Shown here: in pieces, positions 1-5,542 of the stretch
Layout of the letters: the number at the start of each line of letters is the position of its first letter
Position numbering within the stretch: the stretch's first letter is position 1
Assembly (NCBI GenBank): GCA_028279995.1
Contig: JANQMQ010000184.1
Span: forward strand, 1 to 5,613
Length of the DNA: 5,613 bases
Direction of reading: 5' to 3'
DNA from: Candidatus Phaeomarinibacter sp.
GTDB lineage: Bacteria > Pseudomonadota > Alphaproteobacteria > CGMCC-115125
The notes under the pieces: generated by a model
Seen by the model: the letters and a program-made list of their open reading frames with translations, nothing else
The model's database searches: none
Told to the model about the DNA's origin: nothing
Program-made: the position numbers and the translations under genes

Positions 1-46
1 GTGTAACAGGGGTGGCGGGGCCGGATTCAATAAACACGTCAAGCAT
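1..46 (-). CDS. Possible 5' end of a divergent gene (partial, unidentified)
   Basis: An ATG at 46-44 on the minus strand opens a frame that stays open to the window edge for 15 codons (MLDVFIESGPATPVT). It is the first start after an in-frame TGA two codons upstream, as expected for a true gene start divergent from the GST gene. There is no strong Shine-Dalgarno; the nearest purine-rich stretch, GGAA, lies about 12 bases upstream. Fifteen residues are too few to assign a family, so no function is proposed. The alternative is that these bases are intergenic. Plus-strand frames open at the left edge give unconvincing low-complexity peptides ending near 121 and 165, so a rightward gene ending here looks less likely. 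Confidence 0.3.
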   Translation of the reverse strand, partial: MLDVFIESGPATPVT

Positions 47-156
47 CGGTCAGCACATTTCCATGGTGGTGTCAGGGGCGGCGGCAAAAACCGGAGCGCA
101 CCTTCGCGGTGGAAGACATGATCGCTATATGGCACGGTCTGACAGGCCAATGGAAT

Positions 157-196
157 ATGTGTGGTGATCAATCCCAAATTTCGCGATCAAACACAT
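157..196. repeat. Imperfect inverted repeat in the GST leader
   Basis: The left arm ATGTGT-GG-TGATC (157-169) pairs with the right arm GATCA-A-ACACAT (185-196). This gives 11 matched positions in two blocks (6 and 5) separated by a small asymmetric interruption, around a 15-base AT-rich centre (170-184). It ends 29 bases before the GST start codon and 16 bases before its Shine-Dalgarno. It could be an operator for a dimeric regulator or a hairpin in the leader mRNA. No T-tract follows, so it does not look like a terminator. The repeat is seen directly; the role is inferred. Confidence 0.5.
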
Positions 197-212
197 GTAT
201 CCGCCACGGAAC

Positions 213-218
213 AGGAGG
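213..218 (+). promoter_or_regulatory. Shine-Dalgarno that fixes the GST start
   Basis: AGGAGG at 213-218 lies 7 bases before the ATG at 226 and only 1 base before the in-frame ATG at 220. Normal spacing therefore favours 226 as the start and argues against 220 and against the longer in-frame GTG at 109. Confidence 0.75.
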
Positions 219-225
219 CATGAAG

Positions 226-894
226 ATGCACACACCTCCCCTTCAGCTTGTTATCGGCGACAAGAACTGGTCATCCTGGAGCCTGCGGCCGTGGCTTGCC
301 ATGAAGAAGGTTGGCCTGGCTTTCGAGGAGGTCGACGTCACCCTGCGCGCCGGAGCAGAAACCAAGGCGCAGTGTCTGTCTCATTCGCCGGCCGGCAAAG
401 TGCCGGTCCTCAAATGGGGCAGCGAAGTCGTCTGGGATTCCCTGGCCATTCTCGAAACCCTGGCAGACCGCCTTCCCGAAGCAAATCTCTGGCCGGATGA
501 CCCGCAGGCGCGGGCTCATGGCCGGGCCATCTCAGCGGAAATGCACTCGGGCTTTACGGCCCTTCGGCGTGACATGCCGATGGACTGTATCCACCACCGG
601 CCCGGTGAAGGCATGAATGAGGCTGTCGGAGAAGACATCAGCCGCATCATTTCCATCTGGACCGAAGCCCGAGGCCGCTATGGCGAGACAGGTGGCGGCC
701 CTTACCTGCTGGGCGCCTTTTCCATTGCTGACGCCATGTTTGCCCCTGTGGTTTCGCGGCTGGAGACATATGCCCCCGACCTTGCCGCTTTGGGCGACCG
801 GGACGGCCAGGCGAAGGCCTATATGGATACGGTCAGCAGCATGCCGGAGATGCGTGAGTGGGTGCTGGCTGCCCGCGCGCAGATGGGGCGCTAG
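226..894 (+). CDS. Glutathione S-transferase family protein
   Basis: A complete 222-residue protein with the two-domain layout and length of cytosolic glutathione S-transferases. The N-terminal thioredoxin-like domain (about residues 7-86) opens with GDKNWSSWSLRPW, where Ser16, Ser17 and Ser19 are candidates for the glutathione-activating residue. It continues with KVPVL, carrying the conserved cis-proline (Pro60), and WDSLAI, where Asp71-Ser72 stands in for the usual Glu-Ser glutathione-binding pair. The all-helical C-terminal domain (about 95-222) contains FSIAD (165-169), which fits the N-capping box (S-x-x-D) of the fold. The family conjugates or reduces substrates with glutathione in the cytoplasm; the substrate here cannot be read from sequence. 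The start at 226 is set by AGGAGG 7 bases upstream. It stands alone: tadD follows in the same direction after about 176 bases but has no evident functional link. No strong terminator follows. The family is secure, the subclass is not. Confidence 0.93.
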   Translation: MHTPPLQLVIGDKNWSSWSLRPWLAMKKVGLAFEEVDVTLRAGAETKAQCLSHSPAGKVPVLKWGSEVVWDSLAILETLADRLPEANLWPDDPQARAHGRAISAEMHSGFTALRRDMPMDCIHHRPGEGMNEAVGEDISRIISIWTEARGRYGETGGGPYLLGAFSIADAMFAPVVSRLETYAPDLAALGDRDGQAKAYMDTVSSMPEMREWVLAARAQMGR

Positions 895-943
895 CATCGC
901 TGCAGGCAGTCGCTCGGCGCGCTGTGTTTAAGGCTGAGTGCAC

Positions 944-969
944 AAACCACCCTTCATGATTAATGGTTT
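944..969. repeat. AAACCA / TGGTTT inverted repeat upstream of tadD
   Basis: Perfect 6-base arms AAACCA (944-949) and TGGTTT (964-969) flank a 14-base centre. The right arm overlaps the CtrA-like motif at 960-974. The spacing suits a dimeric DNA-binding protein, but an arm length of six is within reach of chance. Confidence 0.35.
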
Positions 970-974
970 CTTGA
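960..974 (+). promoter_or_regulatory. CtrA-like binding motif and possible tadD promoter
   Basis: TTAA (960-963), seven bases, then TTGA (971-974) matches the alphaproteobacterial CtrA consensus TTAA-N7-TTAA with one mismatch. By eye the window has only three TTAA tetramers; two (928 and 960) lie in this intergenic region and the third is inside tadB. TTGAGG at 971-976 could be a -35 element, with TCCAAT at 995-1000 as a weak -10 (18-base spacer, 4 of 6 matches each), which would put CtrA over the -35 as at many CtrA-activated promoters. CtrA control of pilus genes is established in Caulobacter. Its action here is inference from a degenerate motif. Confidence 0.3.
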
Positions 975-1070
975 GGGCTCTTTGCCACCATGGCTCCAAT
1001 GGAAATGGTCCGCGCCGGTGATGTTTGCCGGCAGCCATGCATCTGTATGGAAATGTGGAAGAGAGTTCCC

Positions 1071-1916
1071 GTGAAACTGCGCCCTGAATCCGCTGCCAAA
1101 ATGTCTACCGCACCGCATTCAATGCGCCGTGTGGCCGTTGCCTGCCTGGCTGCAACCCTTCTGGCCGGCTGTCAGACCATGGGGGGCAGTTCAAAAGCAG
1201 GGCCTGATCTTGATACCCGCCTGAAGGACGCAGATGTTCTCTCCGAGGTGAACGGCAATGTCGTTGCCAAGGCAGCCTACTGGGGCGGCCTCTATGAGCA
1301 GGATCCCCGCGATGTTGAGGCAGCGGCGGAATATGCTTCCGCACTGCGCGCGATCGGGTCGGTGCCAGCTGCGCTTGACGTGCTGAACCGGGCCGGATCG
1401 CTGACGCCGGATGATCCCCGGCTTCTGGCGGAATACGGCAAGACGCTGACGGCGGCAGGAAAAGCGGCAGATGCCCTTCCTGCATTTGAGCAAGCGCTGG
1501 CGGTCGATCCGCGCAACTGGCGTACCCTTGCGGCACGCGGAGTTGCCTATGATCAGTTGAGCCAGCATGAAGCCGCCCGCGAGAGCTATCGCGCGGCTAT
1601 TGCAGTGGCGCCGAACGAACCCACACCCTGGAACAATCTGGGCCTGTCCTACGCGCTGACCGATGATCTGGAAGAAGCAGAGCTCGCGATGCGTGAGGCA
1701 ATGTCCAAGCCAAAGGCGACCGCCAAGATGCGCCAGAACCTGGCATTGGTCCTTGGGCTGAGTGGCGAATACACGGACGCAGAGCGCCTTGCCCGCGCCG
1801 AGCTTGGACCTGAGCCGGTCGATGGAGACCTACAGGAGCTGCGCAACATCGTGACACAGCCTGCCCTTTGGGCCCGCGAAGCAAACGCGGACAACAATCC
1901 GGTCATCATTGAATAA
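1071..1916 (+). CDS. tadD: TadD, TPR-repeat lipoprotein of the Tad/Flp pilus system
   Basis: Encodes 281 residues from the chosen GTG. A lipoprotein signal peptide has RR in the basic region, a hydrophobic core and the lipobox LLAGC, with the lipidated Cys at residue 34 (base 1170). Gln at +2 would direct it to the outer membrane by the E. coli Lol rule. The mature part is largely tetratricopeptide repeats at about residues 79-112, 116-147, 149-181 and 183-214, with typical signatures such as ALPAFEQALAVDP and PWNNLGLSYAL. In tad systems TadD is a periplasm-facing TPR lipoprotein thought to aid secretin assembly or stability. Start choice: GTG 1071 has GGAAGAGAG (1057-1065) upstream. ATG 1101 and ATG 1122 are alternatives with more conventional signal lengths but poorer ribosome sites; an ATG at 990 would put about 44 residues before the signal and is unlikely. 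It runs toward tadC rather than with it and ends at its own terminator. The pilus role rests on the adjacent tad genes, since TPR lipoproteins occur elsewhere. Confidence 0.87.
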   Translation: MKLRPESAAKMSTAPHSMRRVAVACLAATLLAGCQTMGGSSKAGPDLDTRLKDADVLSEVNGNVVAKAAYWGGLYEQDPRDVEAAAEYASALRAIGSVPAALDVLNRAGSLTPDDPRLLAEYGKTLTAAGKAADALPAFEQALAVDPRNWRTLAARGVAYDQLSQHEAARESYRAAIAVAPNEPTPWNNLGLSYALTDDLEEAELAMREAMSKPKATAKMRQNLALVLGLSGEYTDAERLARAELGPEPVDGDLQELRNIVTQPALWAREANADNNPVIIE

Positions 1917-1954
1917 GGTTCAGCAGCTCTTCCGCTGAAGAGATATTGAAGCAG

Positions 1955-1990
1955 GGGCTAGTGCGCAAAATGCGCGCTGGCCCTTCTTTT
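1955..1990 (+). terminator. Rho-independent terminator of tadD
   Basis: GGGCTAGTGCGC (1955-1966) pairs with GCGCGCTGGCCC (1972-1983) along all 12 positions, ten Watson-Crick and two G-U, around an AAAAT loop. TTCTTTT (1984-1990) follows. The stem begins 38 bases after the tadD stop. On the minus strand the same stem is followed by CTGCTTCAAT, not a T-run, so it should act mainly on rightward transcription. Confidence 0.88.
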
Positions 1991-1993
1991 ATC

Positions 1994-2004
1994 ATGTGTC
2001 ACAT
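1994..2004. repeat. Short palindrome between the tadD terminator and tadC
   Basis: ATGTG-T-CACAT is a perfect inverted repeat of five-base arms about a single central base. It sits just past the tadD terminator T-tract and 24 bases beyond the tadC stop. The ATGTGT/CACAT sequence resembles the outer blocks of the repeat at 157-196. Its role is unknown and chance is possible. Confidence 0.3.
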
Positions 2005-2028
2005 CCCCGCGACCAGCAGGGGAGGTCA

Positions 2029-3009
2029 TCAGCCCATGGAGAAGCGGATGACCGCCGGGCCAAGGATCACGACAAACAGCACGGGGAGAAAGAACAGGAT
2101 CATTGGAACGGTGAGTTTTGGTGGCAGGGCTGCGGCACGTTTCTCGGCAGCTGCCATCCGGATGTTCCGGTTTTCCTCAGCCATCACGCGCAATGCCTGC
2201 CCCAGAGGCGTACCATAGCGCTCTGCCTGAATGAGGCTGGTCGTCACCGCCTTGACGCCTGAAAGGCCTGTTCTCTTGCCAAGGTTCTCATAGGCCTGGC
2301 GGCGATCCTGCAGATAGGACAGCTCGGCAGTTGTGAGTGCCAGCTCTTCCGCAAGCTCAACGGACTGCACACCGACTTCGGCGGCAACCTTGTTGAATGC
2401 AGCTTCCACGGACATGCCCGATTCCACGCAGATCAATAAAAGATCCAGCGCATCCGGAAATGTCTGCTGAATTTTCTGTTGTCGCCGGGCAATAAGGTTT
2501 TCAAGAAAAATGTTGGGAAGAAAGAAACCGACAATGCCGGCGACTGCGGACATGCTGAGCTTGCCGATGACCGGCGTCGACAGGTTGAGGACAAAGAAAA
2601 TGTAAAACACCGCCGCTGCAAACACGATGGGCGGCATCACGATGCGGAAGAACAGGAATGTGTAGATCGGCCCCTGGCCGCGAAACCCGGCCATCTTGAT
2701 CTTCATCTGAAGATCTTCATCTTCCAGCAGTTTTCGCAGGTTGAGCTTGTCGACCAGTCGCTTGGTGAAGCCCTTGGGCGTCGCGCGCAGGGAACCACGC
2801 TTCGTTCCTTCCCGCTCTTCCAGCTCTGCACGCAGCTTGCTTCTCAGCGCGTCGCGCTCGGTCGCGACATATTTCATGCGCGACGACAAAGTGTCCTGAG
2901 ACAGAAAGGGCAATCCAAGTGTGATGATCGTCGCAAACGCGGCGATAGCTGACAGCAGCATCACCATCATCTGTGCGTCTGTAACGATATCTACGAATGC
3001 CATGAACAT
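2029..3009 (-). CDS. tadC: TadC, inner-membrane platform protein of the Tad/Flp pilus
   Basis: Encodes 326 residues from the ATG at 3009, close to the usual TadC length. Predicted membrane segments are at about 15-36, 118-141, 150-171 and 299-321. The GspF/type II secretion F domain spans about 185-310 and includes FPDALDLLLICVESGMS, AERYGTPLGQALR and the C-terminal LPPKLTVPMILFFLPVL, all typical of TadC. With TadB it forms the cytoplasmic-membrane platform that couples the TadA ATPase to pilin assembly. The cytoplasmic stretch at about 37-115 is rich in charged residues. The frame extends to a TTG at 3039 (336 residues), but no ribosome site precedes it and a hairpin ends two bases upstream. 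The ATG at 3009 has a weak GGGA about 10 bases upstream, and ATG 3003 is also possible. It is the last gene of the leftward tad run; no strong terminator with a T-tract follows on its strand. Confidence 0.92.
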   Translation of the reverse strand: MFMAFVDIVTDAQMMVMLLSAIAAFATIITLGLPFLSQDTLSSRMKYVATERDALRSKLRAELEEREGTKRGSLRATPKGFTKRLVDKLNLRKLLEDEDLQMKIKMAGFRGQGPIYTFLFFRIVMPPIVFAAAVFYIFFVLNLSTPVIGKLSMSAVAGIVGFFLPNIFLENLIARRQQKIQQTFPDALDLLLICVESGMSVEAAFNKVAAEVGVQSVELAEELALTTAELSYLQDRRQAYENLGKRTGLSGVKAVTTSLIQAERYGTPLGQALRVMAEENRNIRMAAAEKRAAALPPKLTVPMILFFLPVLFVVILGPAVIRFSMG

Positions 3010-3041
3010 GGCGGCTAGTTCCCAATTGCCTGCAATCAATG

Positions 3042-3058
3042 GACGTCAGAACGACGTC
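3042..3058 (-). other. Intergenic hairpin between tadB and tadC
   Basis: Two copies of the self-complementary hexamer GACGTC (3053-3058 and 3042-3047) are separated by five bases, so the transcript can fold a perfect 6-bp stem with a GUUCU loop. It lies between the tadB stop and tadC, where a ribosome site for the TTG at 3039 would have to be. No T-tract follows, so it is not an intrinsic terminator. It might tune tadC translation or mRNA processing. As DNA, the two hexamers are 11 bases centre to centre. Confidence 0.45.
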
Positions 3059-3070
3059 GGTCCCATTTAG

Positions 3071-4069
3071 TCAGTAGTCGAATGAAATCATCTTCTTCAT
3101 GACGAGTATGCCGATCAACATCCACATGGCACCGCCAATCAGCATTGCCTGCCCCATACGTTCTTCAAACAGAAGGTTGATGTAGTCAGGTGTTGTTACA
3201 TAGACGAGGGTCATCACCCCCGGCGGTAGAATGCCGATGATGGCTGCAGATGACTTGGCTTCCTGGCTCATCGCTTGAATCTTGCCATGAAGGACCTTGC
3301 GATCACGCAGTACCTTGGACAGGTTCCCGAGCGCTTCAGACAGGTTGCCGCCCGTCTTTTGTTGAATGGCAATCACGATTTGGAAGAAGCGCAGATCCGC
3401 CAGCGGCACGCGCTCGGTCATCTTCTCAAGACCCTGCTCCAGAGTGATTCCTACCCGCTGACCCTCAACAAGCTCACGAAATTCATCGCGCACAGGTCCT
3501 TCTGATTCGGTCGAGATGATTGTGATGCAGTCATGTAGCGGCAGACCTGCCTTGAGGCCGCGGACGATCACATCGACAGCATTCGCGAACTCGGCCGTGA
3601 AAAGCTTCAGCCGCCGGGCCTTCAGGAAGCTCAGGAGCCATCGCGGGAAACCGAAGCCGGCAGCAAAGCCAGCGAGCAGGCCGATATACAAAGGCTGGCC
3701 ACTTAACATCAATGCCCCACAGACCACGAGGCCGCCGGTGGCACCAAGCAAAGTCAGATTGCGCGGCGAGATATCAAGGCCAGCCTGTTCGATCCGTGCG
3801 CGCATGGTGAGCGTCTGCTTACGCGCGGACTGAGCTTCGTCCAGTTCCTTGAGGGTTTCCTGCACTTGCTTGCGGCGCTGTACATTCGGGTCGACGGCGG
3901 TCCCACGGCTTGCACCACGCGCCTGTTTGCCACCTGCGGCAACAGTCATGCGTTTGTTGGACTGGGAACGCTTCTCTAGAACCGGAATGATGGCGGCATA
4001 TGCAATACCGCCGACACCAAGAACGGCCATGAAAACGGTCGCGATAAAGACCAGCTGGGCATCGAACAT
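3071..4069 (-). CDS. tadB: TadB, inner-membrane platform protein of the Tad/Flp pilus
   Basis: A complete 332-residue protein of the GspF-like TadB family. A membrane segment near residues 6-29 is followed by a basic cytoplasmic stretch (about 31-95) and then hydrophobic segments near 105-122 and 127-141. The type II secretion F domain covers about 159-285 and includes FANAVDVIVRGLKAGLPL and IAIQQKTGGNLSEAL, the latter being the most recognisable family signature. Two further membrane segments lie near 275-292 and 307-325. TadB pairs with TadC as the platform for pilus assembly and is engaged by the TadA ATPase. The ATG at 4069 is preceded by AGGGGG with 8-base spacing that overlaps the tadA stop. 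The gap to tadA is 12 bases, so the two genes are clearly cotranscribed and probably translationally coupled. tadB and tadC are distant paralogues; the gene order and the N-terminal basic region support the B assignment. Confidence 0.95.
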   Translation of the reverse strand: MFDAQLVFIATVFMAVLGVGGIAYAAIIPVLEKRSQSNKRMTVAAGGKQARGASRGTAVDPNVQRRKQVQETLKELDEAQSARKQTLTMRARIEQAGLDISPRNLTLLGATGGLVVCGALMLSGQPLYIGLLAGFAAGFGFPRWLLSFLKARRLKLFTAEFANAVDVIVRGLKAGLPLHDCITIISTESEGPVRDEFRELVEGQRVGITLEQGLEKMTERVPLADLRFFQIVIAIQQKTGGNLSEALGNLSKVLRDRKVLHGKIQAMSQEAKSSAAIIGILPPGVMTLVYVTTPDYINLLFEERMGQAMLIGGAMWMLIGILVMKKMISFDY

Positions 4070-4077
4070 GTGTGGCG

Positions 4078-4083
4078 CCCCCT
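4078..4083 (-). promoter_or_regulatory. Shine-Dalgarno of tadB overlapping the tadA stop
   Basis: Read on the minus strand, the tadA stop TAG runs directly into GGGG. AGGGGG (4083-4078) therefore shares two bases with the stop codon and lies 8 bases from the tadB ATG. A ribosome finishing TadA would already cover this site, favouring coupled, near-equal synthesis. Confidence 0.7.
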
Positions 4084-5536
4084 AGTTCTCTGCTGCTTCC
4101 AGCGCTGCGACCAGTTCACCCTCCAGCCCATAGTAGCGGGCGCGATCCCAGAAGTTGGGGCGTGCGATACCGGTGGACTTGTGGGTGCCGTTGATCTTCC
4201 CGTGCGCGTCTTCGCCATCCATCTCGTAGACAAACAGGTCCTGGGTGATGATCACGTCACCTTCCATACCCGTCACTTCGGTGATGTGGGTAATGCGGCG
4301 CGAACCATCCCGGAGACGTGCAGCCTGAATGATCACGTCAATAGAGCCGGAGATCATCTCGCGGATGGTGCGGGAGGGGAGCGAGAACCCGCCCATGGTA
4401 ATCATGCTTTCAAGCCGCGACATGGCCTCACGCGGTGTATTGGCGTGAAGCGTGCCCATCGATCCGTCATGACCGGTGTTCATGGCCTGCAGAAGGTCGA
4501 ACGCCTCCGGGCCACGTACTTCGCCCACGATAATTCGCTCCGGGCGCATACGCAGACAGTTTCGTACAAGATCACGCATGGTGATCTCGCCTGACCCCTC
4601 AAGGTTGGGTGGGCGTGTTTCCAGACGCACCACATGCGGTTGCTGAAGTTGAAGTTCGGCGGCGTCTTCACACGTGATCACGCGCTCATCTTCTTCGATG
4701 AAGGCGGTCATCGTATTGAGAAGCGTTGTCTTGCCTGAGCCCGTACCACCCGAGATCAAAACGTTGCAGCGGCACTTGCCAATGATGCTGAGAACCCGGG
4801 CACCTTCAGGTGAGATGGACCCAAACTTTTCCAGATCCTCCATCCGAAGCTTGTCTTTCTTGAACTTTCGAATGGTCAGGCTGGGGCCATCGATCGCCAG
4901 TGGCGGGGCAATGACGTTGACGCGGCTGCCGTCCGGCAGACGTGCGTCACATATCGGGCTTGATTCATCGACGCGCCTGCCGACCTGGCTCACAATGCGC
5001 TGGCAGATATTCATGAGCTGAGAGTTGTCGCGAAACTTGACGCCGGTTGCCTGGGTCTTGCCGTTCACTTCGATAAAGACGTCGGAGGCGCCATTGACCA
5101 TGATGTCGGCGATGTCGTCGCGGGCCAAGAGCGGCTCAAGCGGGCCATAGCCCAGCACGTCGTTACAAATGTCCTGGAGCAGCTCTTCCTGCTCCGAGAT
5201 GGACATGACAACGCTCTTGATCGAGATGATCTCGTTGACGATATCGCGAATTTCTTCGCGCGCGCTCGCAGCATCAAGCTGTGCAAGCTGCGTCAGATCA
5301 ATGGTGTCGATCAGCGCGTTGAAGATCGTCGTCTTGATGCGGTAATAGTCGGCAGACCGCTCCTGCGGGCGAACCGGTGCTGCAGTGGCAGCCGGCTTTG
5401 GCGCTGGCTTTGCCACCGGTTTCGCCTGTGGGGCCTTAGGCGCAGGCGCTTTCGGCGCAGCAGGGCGTGCCGGCGCAGGTGGGGCCTGCTGGCTTGCGGC
5501 AGGGGGTGTCCCCTCGCTATCGCGACGGCCGAACAT
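4082..5536 (-). CDS. tadA/cpaF: TadA/CpaF, pilus assembly secretion ATPase
   Basis: A complete 484-residue ATPase of the type II/IV secretion (VirB11/PulE-like) superfamily, CpaF family. Residues 10-58 form a disordered-looking Pro/Ala/Lys-rich segment. The N-terminal domain follows, with [21 protein letters not shown] (129-149) and then [14 protein letters not shown] (200-213). The motor core shows Walker [10 protein letters not shown] (263-271), the Asp box [11 protein letters not shown] (287-297), the Walker B region IIVGEVRG (335-342) with Glu339, and the His box [14 protein letters not shown] (361-374) with His364. All catalytic motifs are intact, so it should be active. It acts as a cytoplasmic hexamer that powers Flp pilus assembly through TadB and TadC; CpaF proteins in some species also drive retraction. 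The ATG at 5536 has AAGGGG nine bases upstream and is six bases from the preceding stop. The tad context rules out a VirB11 conjugation role. Confidence 0.97.
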   Translation of the reverse strand: MFGRRDSEGTPPAASQQAPPAPARPAAPKAPAPKAPQAKPVAKPAPKPAATAAPVRPQERSADYYRIKTTIFNALIDTIDLTQLAQLDAASAREEIRDIVNEIISIKSVVMSISEQEELLQDICNDVLGYGPLEPLLARDDIADIMVNGASDVFIEVNGKTQATGVKFRDNSQLMNICQRIVSQVGRRVDESSPICDARLPDGSRVNVIAPPLAIDGPSLTIRKFKKDKLRMEDLEKFGSISPEGARVLSIIGKCRCNVLISGGTGSGKTTLLNTMTAFIEEDERVITCEDAAELQLQQPHVVRLETRPPNLEGSGEITMRDLVRNCLRMRPERIIVGEVRGPEAFDLLQAMNTGHDGSMGTLHANTPREAMSRLESMITMGGFSLPSRTIREMISGSIDVIIQAARLRDGSRRITHITEVTGMEGDVIITQDLFVYEMDGEDAHGKINGTHKSTGIARPNFWDRARYYGLEGELVAALEAAEN

Positions 5537-5542
5537 GGCGGT

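Noticed and set aside
109..225. N-terminal extension of the GST frame back to GTG 109 or ATG 118
   Set aside because: The translated extension has no GST character and crosses the inverted repeat. The strong AGGAGG at 213-218 places the start at 226.
907..930. Possible terminator after the GST gene
   Set aside because: CAG-T-CGC pairs with GCG-CTG as six base pairs with a bulge, followed only by TGTTTA. The stem is weak and the T-run too short to call.
990..1070. Upstream in-frame ATG starts for tadD (990, 1002, 1047)
   Set aside because: They would put a Cys-containing hydrophilic stretch before the lipoprotein signal and lack ribosome sites. The signal peptide needs a start close to base 1122.
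1086..1090. GAATC (GANTC) CcrM-type methylation site near the tadD start
   Set aside because: GANTC is expected about once per 256 bases by chance and only one lies here, so it does not support cell-cycle control on its own.
1921..1942. CTCTT...AAGAG hairpin just after the tadD stop
   Set aside because: Five base pairs without a T-run; the strong terminator at 1955-1990 explains termination better.
2005..2022. CCCCGC...GC-A-GGGG stem after the tadC stop as a tadC terminator
   Set aside because: It is a 6-bp stem with a bulge, and on the minus strand it is followed by ATGTGACACAT with no T-tract. It is insufficient as an intrinsic terminator.
2479..2952. 157-residue plus-strand frame opposite tadC
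   Set aside because: It lies wholly antisense to a confidently identified gene, its product is rich in charged and His residues without family character, and it has no ribosome site. It is a shadow of tadC codon use.
4070..4594. 174-residue plus-strand frame opposite the tadA 3' half
   Set aside because: It is antisense to the conserved ATPase core, shows no recognisable domain, and is a typical mirror frame of GC-rich coding sequence.
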